64,000 bases of DNA, from NCBI RefSeq assembly GCF_013299165.1, contig NZ_JAAFKD010000009.1, positions 161,471 to 225,470 on the forward strand, written 5' to 3'. Position numbers and translations under genes: made by a program. Below, one piece after another: positions 8,129-18,152 of this stretch (the first letter of the stretch is position 1; each line of letters begins with the position of its first letter). The notes under the pieces are model-generated. The model was not told the DNA's origin and searched no databases. It saw only the letters and a program-made list of their open reading frames with translations. The DNA comes from Microcoleus sp. bin38.metabat.b11b12b14.051 (lineage in GTDB: Bacteria; Cyanobacteriota; Cyanobacteriia; Cyanobacteriales; Microcoleaceae).

Positions 8129-9916
8129 TCACCGTAAATTTTCAGCCAAGGGCAAAGTAAACCAAAAAATTGCCCCAGCACCCGGAGTGCTAATTACCCC
8201 AATTTCCCCGCCGTGAGCTTCAATAATTTGTCGGCAAAGGTATAAGCCCAAACCCAAACCAACCGAGTGTCGGGATTGATAACCCCTAACATAAAGGTCA
8301 AACAGATGTTCGCACTGTTCCGGCCATATTCCCACTCCGTCATCTTCAACTGTGCAGCAAATCATGCTACTTGGGGAATTGGTAATTGGGGATTGGTAAT
8401 TGGTAATTGGGAATTTGTCGATATCCTGTTTCGCTTCGCTTTGAGTTATAACTAATGTTTCCGCATTTATGACTTGAGCCGAAACCGTTAAATTCAGTCC
8501 GGGAAGATTGTGTTTTAAAGCATTAGCAATTAAATTAGAAAAAACGCGCCATAACTGAGTAGTGTCAGCATTCACGGCGGGCAAATCATCGGGTACCAAA
8601 TTTTTAAAAGTAGCTTGAGCCTCATTCATTGAAGGCTCCAAATCTGCCGCCGCTGCTTTAACTAGCGCGCTCAAATCTACCCGATCGCAGTGGAGAACCA
8701 AACCGCGCAATTCCCCAGCGTGAACTTCCAACAGGGAATTAATCAACCGCAACTGCTGCTCGCTACCTTGAATCATCCGCTCCAAAACCGAACGGGGAAT
8801 CGCGATCGAATCACCAGTTTTCGTCTGCCAATTCCTGAGCACCATTAACATTCCCGCTACGGGGTTCCGCAAATCGTGAGAAAGAGCGTGAATAAACAGG
8901 CGCAGCGATTCTTGAGCCTGTTTCCGCTGCGTGATATCCTCAATTAAACCTTCATAGTAAAGCACGGAGCCGCTGCCGTCGCGAACCGCCCGCGCTTTCT
9001 CGGAAATCCAGACAATACTGCCGTCTGAGCGATAAATTTGGGACTCAAAATCCGAGACTGTGTTACTTTCCTCGATCGATCGCAAAAACTCTTTTCTGCG
9101 CGCTGGATCGACATACAACTGCCGCTCAATGTCAGTAAACTTAGCCGTCACTTCTTCCGCGGAATCGCAGCCGTAAATCCGCGCTAAAGCTGGATTGGCA
9201 GTAATATAGCGGCCGTCGGGAGTGCTTTGAAAAATTCCCTCGCCAGCATTCTCAAAAATGCTGCGGTACTTCGCCTCCGCCGCCTCCAATTTTTGATAAG
9301 CAAATTCCAATTCGCATCTGGTGCTAAACTCTGTTCGTTGCAGGCATTCGTACCAATAAACCGACAAGTCGCAAATCAAACAAAACCAAAATAAATACAA
9401 GTAAAACCCGCTTAATCTAAAAGCAGTATACTTAGCCAAACTGAGATTTAAAATTAAATTTATGCCGACATGGCAGAACAAAACGCCGAGTTGAGAAATC
9501 AGGTGCAGCCGCCAGCGGACGGGCATCAGTGTAGCTTGGGTGAGAAACGTTAAACTCCAAGTTAAAATTGGTAATTCTCCGACTCTTGCGAAGGCTAAAC
9601 CAATCTGTACCACGACAGTAAGCGACCACGAAAAACCCAAAAATAGTAAACCTGGATAGCGCTTACCAATCGGGGTTTTTTGCAACATCAAACAAGTCAG
9701 CAAACCCAATTGTACAGCAGCGCTAGTGTACAAATAAACAATTTTAAATTCCCGAGGCGCGAATATTGCTTCGCCGAGAAGATAGATAATGATTGTCAAG
9801 GCAAAAAAGATGGCGATTCGCACAGCAGGGCGCAGCCGATCGCGCAGGAAGCGATCGCGCCATACTTCATAAACCGTTAAGGCCTCAACTGATTTTTTAT
9901 TGCCAGAATAAACCAT
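8129..9916 (-). CDS. Membrane sensor histidine kinase (TM region, PAS, HisKA, HATPase)
   Basis: A 595-aa kinase. Residues about 30-200 hold six or so hydrophobic helices (IAIFFALTIIIYLLGEAIF and others). A PAS domain follows from about 215 (YRSIFENAGEGIFQSTPDG) with a PAC-like end (YYEGLIEDITQRK). The HisKA box FIHALSHDLRNPV places the phospho-acceptor at about His347. The HATPase shows the N box (NLIANALKHN), G1 box (VEDDGVGI) and G2 box (GLGLGLYLC). Between the N and G1 boxes, around residues 498-515, PITNYQSPITNSPS is encoded by AATTGGTAATTGG-type repeat DNA in frame. No response regulator is adjacent. The last half is clearly paralogous to the next kinase. Signal sensed: unknown. Confidence 0.9.
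   Translation of the reverse strand: MVYSGNKKSVEALTVYEVWRDRFLRDRLRPAVRIAIFFALTIIIYLLGEAIFAPREFKIVYLYTSAAVQLGLLTCLMLQKTPIGKRYPGLLFLGFSWSLTVVVQIGLAFARVGELPILTWSLTFLTQATLMPVRWRLHLISQLGVLFCHVGINLILNLSLAKYTAFRLSGFYLYLFWFCLICDLSVYWYECLQRTEFSTRCELEFAYQKLEAAEAKYRSIFENAGEGIFQSTPDGRYITANPALARIYGCDSAEEVTAKFTDIERQLYVDPARRKEFLRSIEESNTVSDFESQIYRSDGSIVWISEKARAVRDGSGSVLYYEGLIEDITQRKQAQESLRLFIHALSHDLRNPVAGMLMVLRNWQTKTGDSIAIPRSVLERMIQGSEQQLRLINSLLEVHAGELRGLVLHCDRVDLSALVKAAAADLEPSMNEAQATFKNLVPDDLPAVNADTTQLWRVFSNLIANALKHNLPGLNLTVSAQVINAETLVITQSEAKQDIDKFPITNYQSPITNSPSSMICCTVEDDGVGIWPEQCEHLFDLYVRGYQSRHSVGLGLGLYLCRQIIEAHGGEIGVISTPGAGAIFWFTLPLAENLR
8371..8420. repeat. AATTGG-type short tandem repeat inside a kinase CDS
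   Basis: The plus strand reads GGGGAATTGGTAATTGG followed by more GGTAATTGG words. Elsewhere in the window these words are intergenic; here they are translated in frame on the minus strand as PITNYQSPITN between HATPase motifs. Confidence 0.85.
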
Positions 9917-10202
9917 ACCATTTTAGATTTTAGATTTTGGATTTTGGATTGAAGAATTGTTGATTGAAGAATTGCAGATTTTAAAACTGATTTTTGATGG
10001 ATTAAAAAGTTAAGAATAGAACCTTGAAGACTTGAGCATGAAAAAATTTAAAAAATGGGTTAATAGCGATTATCTAATTTGAATCGACCCAGAAACGGAT
10101 ACAATAGCCTGACTGTTGTCGTGGAAAAAAGAACATTTTAGATCCTAGTTAAACGTCGCAGATTAATCTGTGAAATCAAGTAAAAATCTCAAATCTCAAA
10201 TC
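9917..10202. other. Intergenic DNA with short AT-rich repeats
   Basis: Contains TTTTAGATTTTAGATTTTGG words at the left and CAAATCTCAAATCTCAAATC at the right. The right-hand block crosses into the 3' end of the next gene and encodes its last residues (RFEI) and stop. Confidence 0.6.
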
Positions 10203-13200
10203 TCAAATCTCAAATCGACTGACAGCAGGTAGCGAAAACCAGAAAGTCGAGCCGCTTCCGGGGGTGCTTTCGACGCCGATGAAGCCGCCGTGAGCTTTGA
10301 TAATTTGCTTGGAGAGGTACAATCCCAAACCCAGCCCTGTTAATTGTCGGCTATTGGGGTCTTGAACGTAAAGTTCAAATAAAGATTCCTGTTGTTTGAC
10401 GCTGATTCCCACTCCATTGTCTGTTACACTACAGCGAACCATTTTTACGGTAACTTGGGGTAAATTGCTGCTGTTATTGCCAATTTGACCCTGATAGCGG
10501 GGCAGTTGACAACTGCCGTCAAGGTGAAAATTGAGCTGGGTTTCCTGATTTTTGTCGGTGGTGTCGAGCGTCAAGGTACGATCGCCCGCAGCACAGGGCT
10601 GGTTGGGGAGACACCGGGCGACTAAATTATTGGGGGATGTCAAAAACTGTGCGTTTTCGGCAAAATTTAGTGTTTTTTTAACTTCAATTACCTCGGCTTT
10701 AAATGTTATATTGACTCCCGGATGATTGTGTTTGATAGCATTGGTTAGGAGATTTTCTAGCACCCGCTGCAAGTGTTTGCTGTCGGCATTGATTAGCGGC
10801 AAATTTGCCGGAATTTCTTGAGTTAAAGTTGCTTGATTTTTGGATAGCATCGGTTCTAAATCCGCAACAATTGCTGAAGTCAAAGACTCGAAATGTAGCG
10901 GTTCTGTCTTAACAACAATTCCTTTGACCTCGCTGGCGTGAGCGTCGAGCAGGGAATTAACCATAGTCAATTGGTGTTCGCTAGCCTGAACGATGCGCTG
11001 CAAAATCGATCGCGAAACTGGAACATCCTGTATAGCTTCCGAGGGCGATTTGTTGAGCAAATTTTTGAGCAGGATTAACATTCCCATCACAGGAGTGCGG
11101 AGATTGTGAGAAACTGCGTGCAAAAATAGGTCTTTGAGGCGGTTGCTTTCTTGCAGTTCGTGCATTTTTTGCTGTAGTTGGCGGGTGCGTTCCTCTACTT
11201 GAGATTCTAAGTTGGCATTCAGGGCTTTTACCTGCTGCAAAAGTTGGGCTTGTTGGAGGGCGATCGCCACTTGGGTAGCGAGTTTTTCTAACAAGTCAAT
11301 TTCAAATTCTTGCCACTGGCGTCTGTCAGAACACTGGTTGAGGGCCAAGATCCCGAACAGTTCGTCGCCGAGGACGATCGGCACATTTAAAGTCGCACGA
11401 ATTTGATACTCCTGGTAGTATTTGGTAACGGCATCGCTCAGCGGCACCGCAGTAGTATCGCAAACTGTGCGGACGCGGCTGCGGGCATAAAAAGTTCTCA
11501 AGTGTGCGACGTGATTGTGGTCATCTAGCAGCAACCCCAAAATAGAACGGTATTGAGTACCCACAGATTCAGCCACAATTTTACCGTAGGCGGGCGTGGG
11601 AAGATTTGCCCCGGCTGCGTCCAGAATACCGATGAAAGCGCGGTCTGCTTTGAAAAATTGCCGGACTTCGGCGACAGTAGTATTGAGAATTTGTTCGAGA
11701 TCGAGGGAGTGGCGAATCCGCAGGGCCATTTCTGAGAGGAGGCGATCGCGATCGGACGAGGCGCGCAAAGCCGCTTCCGCGCGGTGGCGTTCGGTAACGT
11801 CTTGGACTGTGGCGGCGATGACGTTAGAATTAATTGCCGACTGTTCGCAGACAATGCGTTCGGAACCGTCGGCGATCGCAATTCGGTAGTTAATGCAATA
11901 GGGTTGGCGTTCAAATATCGCTTGAGATTGCGATCGCGCCACCAATTCTCGGTCGTCTGGATGTACGGCCTGCAAAAACACTTCAGGTGTGGGTTTGACA
12001 GTTCCCGGAGTCAAGCCCAAGAGGCGATAAAGTTCGTCCGACCACCGCAATTCAATATTTGGTGCAGGGTGTTCTGCGGATGCTGTGCAGTTTTGTGTGG
12101 TGGCGACAGCGGCGCAATTTAAATCCCAATTACCCAACCCAGCGATGCGCTGGGCGTTGGCTAAACTAGCGTGAGCATCGCGCAACAGAGCGGCAGTCCG
12201 GCGCAATTCCACGAGGGCTTGCTCGCGTTCAGCGACAGCCGCAGCCAACATCAGGGCCACAATGGCGATCGTACCGGTAAAAGCTTGTAAGAATAAAACC
12301 GCCTGTTTGAGATTTTCGCTTTTGACCAGAAACGGGCCGCCTCCCTGGACTGCGCCCCAAATCGCGATACAAGAGACGATCGAATAAGCAAAAATCGCTC
12401 CCGGCGGCCGCAACCGCAGGGCTGCCCAAACTATCAGAGGAAAAGGCAGATATTCCAGGGGATACAGAGCGATCGGCGCCTGTGTTTTCGAGCAAAAAAC
12501 CAACCAGCTAACGGTGACTAGCAGAGTTAGCAAAATCAGTGCTTCTAAGGAAGATAAAATTAAAATTTTCTGATTGTAGCGGTTGTTAGTTGCTTGATAT
12601 GCGATCGGGTAATTGGTAATTGGTAATTGGTAATTGGTAATTGGTAATTTTAGCCTGAGCGAAGTCGAAGGCTGGTAATTGGTAATTGGTAATTGGTATT
12701 TAAACCAGTTTAAAATTGATGTAAAATTTGAAATACTACGGGATTTTACGGGTAATTTAATACTTTTAAAAGCGTCGTTTAAAGTTAGCAGGACGGGCGT
12801 GACGATCAAAATTCCCATCCCGTCTCCGAGCCATGTAGTCCACCAATTACGAGAGAAATTGCTCCACTGAGCCCAACCAAAAACGCACGTAGCCAAGTTA
12901 CCGAGGGTTGAACCGAGCAAAGTAGACCCGATGACTGCGCCCGCCACCAAGCCCAGAACATCTCGCAGTCGATCGAGCTTAGTGCAAAATCCGCTCCGGT
13001 GCAGCAGGGTCTCCCCAGCCAGCGCTTGCAGGGTAACGCTAAAAGCCGATGTGACAATCACAGCCGAGGGTATACCGGCGGTTGAGTTTAACAGCACCGA
13101 ACCGACGGCAATGCCCGGCCACATCCGGCGCCCTTGCAGCAGCATTGCCGCCAGCGCAATGCCGGCGGGGGGCCACACGGGCGAGGCTTCGGCTTTCACC

Positions 13201-13301
13201 AGTCCCAGTACGGACACTGCCAGTTTTCCGGTAACAAAGTAAGCCAGGGCTAGGATGCCGATGTGCAGAAGGGGTTGAGTGTGACTCTTAAGCAATTTCA
13301 T
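10203..13301 (-). CDS. MASE1-type sensor histidine kinase (MASE1, PAS, GAF, HisKA, HATPase)
   Basis: A 1032-aa hybrid-length sensor without a receiver domain. The N-terminal membrane part has MASE1 features (ASPVWPPAGIALAAMLLQGRRMWPGI and NWWTTWLGDGMGILIVTPVLL). A PAS-like segment at about 385-505 (YRLLGLTPGTVKPTPEVF ... VTERHRAEAALR) and a GAF domain at about 515-680 (LEQILNTTVAEVRQFFKADRAF) follow, then a coiled coil. The H box HAVSHNLRTPV puts the acceptor at about His732. The ATPase boxes NLLTNAIKHN, VTDNGVGI and GLGLGLYLS are intact. Residues about 200-231 (PITNYQPSTSLRLKLPITNYQ...) come from repeat DNA inserted in frame in the membrane region. An unusual spacer of about 75 residues separates the N and G1 boxes. 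MASE1 domains are membrane sensors of unknown ligand. Confidence 0.92.
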   Translation of the reverse strand: MKLLKSHTQPLLHIGILALAYFVTGKLAVSVLGLVKAEASPVWPPAGIALAAMLLQGRRMWPGIAVGSVLLNSTAGIPSAVIVTSAFSVTLQALAGETLLHRSGFCTKLDRLRDVLGLVAGAVIGSTLLGSTLGNLATCVFGWAQWSNFSRNWWTTWLGDGMGILIVTPVLLTLNDAFKSIKLPVKSRSISNFTSILNWFKYQLPITNYQPSTSLRLKLPITNYQLPITNYPIAYQATNNRYNQKILILSSLEALILLTLLVTVSWLVFCSKTQAPIALYPLEYLPFPLIVWAALRLRPPGAIFAYSIVSCIAIWGAVQGGGPFLVKSENLKQAVLFLQAFTGTIAIVALMLAAAVAEREQALVELRRTAALLRDAHASLANAQRIAGLGNWDLNCAAVATTQNCTASAEHPAPNIELRWSDELYRLLGLTPGTVKPTPEVFLQAVHPDDRELVARSQSQAIFERQPYCINYRIAIADGSERIVCEQSAINSNVIAATVQDVTERHRAEAALRASSDRDRLLSEMALRIRHSLDLEQILNTTVAEVRQFFKADRAFIGILDAAGANLPTPAYGKIVAESVGTQYRSILGLLLDDHNHVAHLRTFYARSRVRTVCDTTAVPLSDAVTKYYQEYQIRATLNVPIVLGDELFGILALNQCSDRRQWQEFEIDLLEKLATQVAIALQQAQLLQQVKALNANLESQVEERTRQLQQKMHELQESNRLKDLFLHAVSHNLRTPVMGMLILLKNLLNKSPSEAIQDVPVSRSILQRIVQASEHQLTMVNSLLDAHASEVKGIVVKTEPLHFESLTSAIVADLEPMLSKNQATLTQEIPANLPLINADSKHLQRVLENLLTNAIKHNHPGVNITFKAEVIEVKKTLNFAENAQFLTSPNNLVARCLPNQPCAAGDRTLTLDTTDKNQETQLNFHLDGSCQLPRYQGQIGNNSSNLPQVTVKMVRCSVTDNGVGISVKQQESLFELYVQDPNSRQLTGLGLGLYLSKQIIKAHGGFIGVESTPGSGSTFWFSLPAVSRFEI
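12608..12702. repeat. AATTGGT repeat with embedded CTGAGCGAAGTCGAAGG, inside a kinase CDS
   Basis: Five copies of GGTAATT, then TTAGCCTGAGCGAAGTCGAAGG, then three more copies. The CTGAGCGAAGTCGAAGG word also occurs (inverted) in the CCCCATG array at about 13443. The whole insert is open in the kinase frame. Confidence 0.9.
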
Positions 13302-13409
13302 TGGTTTGTGCGATCGAATCCTCCATGGCTACTTTTAAATTTAGGTGGATGAGGGGCGATCGAGCTTCCTCCTGACGAATCACCTGACTGGGCGAAGGGG
13401 AGAGGGGGA

Positions 13410-13531
13410 GAATTGCCCCATGCCCCATGCCCCATGCCCCACCCTTCGACTTCGCTCAGGGCGAGATGCCCCATGCCCCATGCCCCATGCCCCATGCCCC
13501 ATGCCCCATGCCCCATGCCCCATGCCCCATG
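13410..13531. repeat. CCCCATG heptamer tandem repeat (STRR type)
   Basis: About 14 copies of CCCCATG, interrupted once by CACCCTTCGACTTCGCTCAGGGCGAGATG. Heptameric short tandem repeats of this kind are established features of filamentous cyanobacterial genomes. Because 7 is not a multiple of 3, all frames change through the array; open frames across it are spurious. Confidence 0.95.
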
Positions 13532-13536
13532 ACTTC

Positions 13537-15168
13537 TTAAAATCCAAAACCCCGCTTACCATCAGGCTTTGTAGTCAGCCAATTCGTTTTAGCAGTTGCC
13601 AGTTGTTCCTCGCTAACTGTAGCGTCAGTCAGATTCGCGCCGCACAAATTCGCGCCCCGCAAATTTGCCTTAGTCAAATAAGCGCCAGTCAAGTCAGCAC
13701 CCCGGAAATCCACGCCTTCAAAATTAGCAGTGCTGCAATAAGCTTCAGTCAAATTTGCTCCTCGCAAATTCGCCTTAATTAAGCGGGCGTGGCCGAGATT
13801 CGCCCCCGACAAATCCGCTCCTTGCAAATTTGCCTTCACCAACCTAGCCTGATAAAAATTCCCCCCCGCCAACAGGGCTTTTGGCAGTTGCAAACCCGAC
13901 AATTCACAGTCAGCAAAATCGCGCTTGCCTTTAAAATATGCCGCTCGCAAGTTGTTGCTGTCCCACTTGACAACAGCTTTCGTTACCTTGGTCGCAGCTA
14001 TATTACCCGAAAGTGCGGTCGTTGCGAAAGTTCTGCCGGACTCTGCCAGACTGCGGGCAACTCTGGGCTGCATCCCCGTATTTCCCGATTGGGTGAAGGA
14101 AGTTCGAGGGCGGATGCTTTGCTTGGTCGATCGCCAATCTTGACCGGTTTTGGTTTGGGGCGAGGGCCAGGAAGTAGCATCATCGTTAAATATAGTCTGC
14201 TCTTCAACTGTGCGGCCGCCGGCGTTGAATTGAGTTGCCAAGCCGTCGCAAAGGTCTGCGTCTTCAAATTCGCCATTCAGGGCTTTGATCACATCTGCTG
14301 CCGATTGAAAGCGGTGACTGACGATCGGCTTCAGCATTTTATCGAGAATCCGCGCAAAATTTGGACTCACCTGAACGTGAGGCTGCCAAACAATTTCGCC
14401 GGTGACGCCATCGAAATCTAAATCCTTGGGCGACTTACTTGTGAGCAAGTACAAGCAAGTCATGCCCAAGGCGTAGATATCGCTAGCAAATATCGGCCGC
14501 AGTGCCATTTGTTCTGGGGGAGCAAAACTAAACGTGCCCACTGAAAATTTCGTGTTAGCGCTTTGGTCGGCGGGGTCTAATAATAGTGTTTGGCTAACTT
14601 GGTCTTTTACGGCTCCGAAGTCAATCAAAACTAAGTGATTGTCTTGACTGCGGCGAATAATATTTGCAGGTTTGATGTCTCTGTGAATTACTCCTTGACT
14701 GTGGACGTATTGCACTACTGACAGAATTTCTAATAGAAAATTTTTAACGTCTGATTCGTTGAAACGCCCTGATTGCTTGACTTCTTGTTTCAAAGTCGAG
14801 CCTTTAACATACTCTTGAACTAAGTAAAATTGCTGTTCGGTTTCAAAATAGTCTAGCAGCCTCGGTACTTGCGGGTGGTCGCCGAGTTGACCGAGGGTTT
14901 TCGCCTCTCGCTTGAATAATTCCCGCGCCATTTCTAAAACTCGCGGCGACGAACTACTGGGTCGCAGTTGCTTGACCACACAACTCGGTTGACCGGGCAA
15001 AGAGATGTCTTTTGCCAGAAATGTAGCTCCAAAACCTCCTTGTCCTAAAGGTTCAATGACTCGGTAGCGAGCGCGCAGCAATAGCCGCGCGCCGCACGTC
15101 TGACACTGGAGAATAGAGTCAGGAGGATTTTGAGGATGGGGACAGCCCGGATTTACGCAGTAGCTCAT
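13537..15168 (-). CDS. spkB: SpkB-like serine/threonine protein kinase with pentapeptide repeats
   Basis: A 543-aa protein. The N-terminus carries four Cys (4, 9, 22, 25) in a zinc-ribbon-like layout (YCVNPGCPHPQN...QCQTCG). The kinase domain follows from about residue 34 to 300: glycine loop LGQGGFGATFLAKD, Lys in VVKQL, catalytic HRDIKPANI, LIDFGAVKD and SDIYALG. A Ser/Thr-rich linker leads to pentapeptide repeats (A[D/N]LxG type) from about 430 to 525. Synechocystis SpkB has this same Cys-motif, kinase and pentapeptide architecture and is linked to oxidative-stress response and motility. That the present protein shares this role is inference. ATG at 15168; the CCCCATG array follows its stop. 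Confidence 0.88.
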   Translation of the reverse strand: MSYCVNPGCPHPQNPPDSILQCQTCGARLLLRARYRVIEPLGQGGFGATFLAKDISLPGQPSCVVKQLRPSSSSPRVLEMARELFKREAKTLGQLGDHPQVPRLLDYFETEQQFYLVQEYVKGSTLKQEVKQSGRFNESDVKNFLLEILSVVQYVHSQGVIHRDIKPANIIRRSQDNHLVLIDFGAVKDQVSQTLLLDPADQSANTKFSVGTFSFAPPEQMALRPIFASDIYALGMTCLYLLTSKSPKDLDFDGVTGEIVWQPHVQVSPNFARILDKMLKPIVSHRFQSAADVIKALNGEFEDADLCDGLATQFNAGGRTVEEQTIFNDDATSWPSPQTKTGQDWRSTKQSIRPRTSFTQSGNTGMQPRVARSLAESGRTFATTALSGNIAATKVTKAVVKWDSNNLRAAYFKGKRDFADCELSGLQLPKALLAGGNFYQARLVKANLQGADLSGANLGHARLIKANLRGANLTEAYCSTANFEGVDFRGADLTGAYLTKANLRGANLCGANLTDATVSEEQLATAKTNWLTTKPDGKRGFGF

Positions 15169-15573
15169 GTTGATTGAGTTTGCCTATGTTTTTCTGATTT
15201 TGCTCTGGCGAGCGCTAGACTACACAAATTCCCTGAGAGCGCTTCTGCTAGAAATACCGATCTATCAGTTGCCTGTGGGACGTGCGTCCGGTTGCGAATT
15301 GGAATTGCACCTAAGTCTTTTAGGCCGATATCTTTTCCCTATTTTGATTATCTCGCTGCTGTGAGTTTTTTCGGTAGATTATCCTTGAACATAGTTTAAA
15401 GACTTGCTAAAGTTGCCCTTTTTTGTGTAAAGTCTTTCTAAACTTAGGTGCTTTTTGCGCTGTTAGATATCTCTAGCATACCTCATGTTCTGAATGAGAT
15501 TGTTACTCATCTCACAGCAGCCATCTACCTTTGAGGCGATCGCTCATTTTTGCTGATCTATATCACTATAGTC
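15169..15573. other. Intergenic DNA upstream of pheT
   Basis: No coding region or RNA gene recognised. A 65-codon open frame near 15167-15364 has no family features. It probably includes the divergent promoter of the SpkB-like kinase gene. Confidence 0.4.
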
Positions 15574-15602
15574 TTGACAAATTTTAACTCATGTGGTATC
15601 AA
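15574..15602 (+). promoter_or_regulatory. Candidate sigma-70-type promoter of pheT
   Basis: TTGACA at 15574-15579 and TATCAA at 15597-15602 are separated by 17 bp, about 105 bp upstream of the pheT ATG. A perfect -35 with a weaker -10. Inference from sequence only. Confidence 0.45.
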
Positions 15603-15706
15603 AAGCATTCCCGAATAAATTCTGGGACTGCACAGTCGAAGCCGACGGGCGCAGACTACTGACCTAATAACTACCGAACGCGACAACTAAACTACTGACT
15701 CTCATT

Positions 15707-18151
15707 ATGCGTATTTCTCTAAACTGGCTGCGGGAATTGGTGGATGTGACAATATCCCCGGAAGAATTAGCCGAAACTCTGACAATGGCCGGATTTGAAG
15801 TCGAAGAAATCGAAGACCGCCGTCAATGGGCCGACGGCGTAGTATTGGGTAAAATAGTTGCGATAGAACAACATCCCAACGCTGACAAATTGAGAGTTTG
15901 TCAAGTGGATGTCGGCAAAGCTGAAGCATTAAATATTGTTTGTGGCGCACCCAACGCGAGGGCAGATATTTACGTAGCTGTCGCCGTTGTCGGCACTTTT
16001 TTATCGACGATTGATTTAAAGATTAAACCAGCTAAATTGCGCGGGGTTCCTTCGGAAGGAATGATTTGCTCTCTCGCCGAATTGGGCTTGTTGAAGGAAT
16101 CAGCAGGAATTCACATTTTCGAGCTAGAAAATCCTGAATTGGGCAGCGATATTCGCCCGCTTTTGGGTTTGGATGATGTGATTTTAGACTTGACGGCAAC
16201 TGCTAACCGTGCAGATGCTTTAAGCATGGTGGGCGTAGCGCGGGAAGTGGCGGCGCTAACTGGCGCAAGTTTGAGAATTCCTGAAGTTAATAATGTGGCG
16301 ATTGATGGGAAAGCAAGTCCTAATTTAGCGGTAGAAATATCGGAACTGCAAGGATGTCCGATTTACATTGGCACGGAAATTTCAGGAGTGAAAATTGCTC
16401 CGTCTCCAGCTTGGTTGCAGCAGCGATTGCAGGCGGCGGGAGTGCGGCCGATTAATAATGTGGTTGATATCACTAATTACATTTTACTCGAATGGGGACA
16501 ACCGCTGCACGCTTTCGATCGCGATCGCCTACAATCTTTCACCGGCACTTCCGACATCAACATCGGCGTGCGCTTTGCCAAACCAGGGGAATCGTTCAAA
16601 ACCTTGGACGGACAAAACCGCAATTTGCAAGCACAAAATCTGTTAATTACTGCTAGCGACAAACCCGTAGCCCTAGCTGGAGTCATGGGTGGCGAAGATA
16701 CGGAAGTACACGAAGGAACCGAAAATTTAGTCTTGGAAGCGGCGATTTTTGACCAAGCAACGATTCGCCGTTCGGCGCGCGCTCAAGGGCTGCGGAGTGA
16801 GGCATCGATCCGCTACGAACGGGGGGTGAATCAGGCGGCTTTGACGACGGCGTGCGATCGCGCTATTAGCCTAATTTTGGAGTTGGCTGGTGGCGCTGCG
16901 ACGGTGCAGAAAACGGCGAGTTCGGGGGAAAATTTGAGTTGGTCGCGATCGCTCGAATTGCGTCTCGATCGAGTAAACTCAGTGTTAGGACAGTTGAAAA
17001 GAGGAGCAACCGGCGGTTCGGCATATCTGGAACCCGAGGAAGTAAAAAATATCCTCACAGCTTTGGGATGCGAAGTTGCTGCGACGGAAAAAGAACGGGT
17101 TTTGGCGATAACTGTTCCTGCTTATCGTTACCGAGATTTAGAAAGAGAAATCGATTTAATCGAAGAAGTCGCGAGACTCCACGGATACGACAATTTCTGC
17201 GATACTTTACCCAGCGAAACCGAACCGGGTTACTTATCTCCAGAATACGCGCAAATACGGAATGTGCGATCGGCTTTTCGGGCGGCCGGTTTGACAGAGT
17301 TGATGCACTATTCCTTAGTAAAAACTGAGGGAGACAATCAAGTTGTGCTAGCGAATCCGTTGTTTGTCGAGTATTCGGCTTTGCGGACGGAAATGCTGTC
17401 AGGTTTGATTGATGCTTTCCAATACAATTTGGAACAAGGAAGCGGCGCACTTAATGGTTTTGAGGTCGGACGCATTTTTTGGAAAGAAGGCGATGCGAAG
17501 AAAGAAGCAGATGCCGTAGCGGGGATTATTGGTGGCGACCCGACAGTGTGGAAATGGCAGCAAGGTGGGCGCGATCGACCTTTGACTTGGTTTGAAGCAA
17601 AAGGTGTCCTAGAAAGTGTGTTTCAGCAGTTGGGCTTGGCTGTGGAATATGCGGGGGATTCCTCTAATGGGCGCTTGCATCCAGGGCGCACAGCAGCCTT
17701 ATCGTTAAACGGGAAACAGTTGGGAGTTTTCGGACAGTTACACCCGCAATTGCAGCAGGAAAAGGGTTTGCCGGAACAGGTTTATGTGTTTCAATTAGAT
17801 TTAGCCGTGTTGTTGGATGAATTAGGTCGATCGAGTAATGCAACTCGTAAATTCGCCGGTTATTCGAGTTTCCCAGCTTCCGACAGAGACATCGCCTTTT
17901 TCGCACCGATTGAAGTTCCGGTGGTTGAGATGCAGAGTGCGATGAAACGGGCGGCTGGTAGCTTGCTAGATTCCGTGGAACTCTTCGACGAGTATCGCGG
18001 CGACAACGTACCCGCGGGCCAACGTAGTTTAGCATTTCGGTTGAATTATCGATCGGGCGATCGAACATTAAGCGAAACCGATGTCGAACCAGCCCAACAA
18101 AAAGTCCGCGACATCCTAGTCGAAAAATTCGGAGTCAGCCTCAGAAGCTAA
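15707..18151 (+). CDS. pheT: Phenylalanyl-tRNA synthetase beta subunit
   Basis: An 814-aa subunit of the (alpha-beta)2 enzyme that charges tRNA-Phe. The start [13 protein letters not shown] and [17 protein letters not shown] are diagnostic. Domains in order: tRNA-binding OB fold at about 40-150 ([26 protein letters not shown]), B3/B4 editing region (about 210-390, including [22 protein letters not shown]), B5 domain (about 415-495), the catalytic-like core and a C-terminal FDX-ACB anticodon-binding domain ([13 protein letters not shown] ... [19 protein letters not shown]). Length is typical. The alpha subunit gene pheS is not adjacent, as is common in cyanobacteria. The stop is followed at once by a hairpin tandem array that could end transcription. 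Confidence 0.97.
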   Translation: MRISLNWLRELVDVTISPEELAETLTMAGFEVEEIEDRRQWADGVVLGKIVAIEQHPNADKLRVCQVDVGKAEALNIVCGAPNARADIYVAVAVVGTFLSTIDLKIKPAKLRGVPSEGMICSLAELGLLKESAGIHIFELENPELGSDIRPLLGLDDVILDLTATANRADALSMVGVAREVAALTGASLRIPEVNNVAIDGKASPNLAVEISELQGCPIYIGTEISGVKIAPSPAWLQQRLQAAGVRPINNVVDITNYILLEWGQPLHAFDRDRLQSFTGTSDINIGVRFAKPGESFKTLDGQNRNLQAQNLLITASDKPVALAGVMGGEDTEVHEGTENLVLEAAIFDQATIRRSARAQGLRSEASIRYERGVNQAALTTACDRAISLILELAGGAATVQKTASSGENLSWSRSLELRLDRVNSVLGQLKRGATGGSAYLEPEEVKNILTALGCEVAATEKERVLAITVPAYRYRDLEREIDLIEEVARLHGYDNFCDTLPSETEPGYLSPEYAQIRNVRSAFRAAGLTELMHYSLVKTEGDNQVVLANPLFVEYSALRTEMLSGLIDAFQYNLEQGSGALNGFEVGRIFWKEGDAKKEADAVAGIIGGDPTVWKWQQGGRDRPLTWFEAKGVLESVFQQLGLAVEYAGDSSNGRLHPGRTAALSLNGKQLGVFGQLHPQLQQEKGLPEQVYVFQLDLAVLLDELGRSSNATRKFAGYSSFPASDRDIAFFAPIEVPVVEMQSAMKRAAGSLLDSVELFDEYRGDNVPAGQRSLAFRLNYRSGDRTLSETDVEPAQQKVRDILVEKFGVSLRS

Positions 18152-18152
18152 C

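Noticed and set aside
13298..13562. Open frames through the CCCCATG array on both strands
   Set aside because: Low-complexity GHGAWGM or PHAPC peptides; STRR artefacts.
13345..13782. 145-codon plus-strand frame
   Set aside because: Antisense to the pentapeptide repeats of the SpkB-like kinase; the periodicity explains it.
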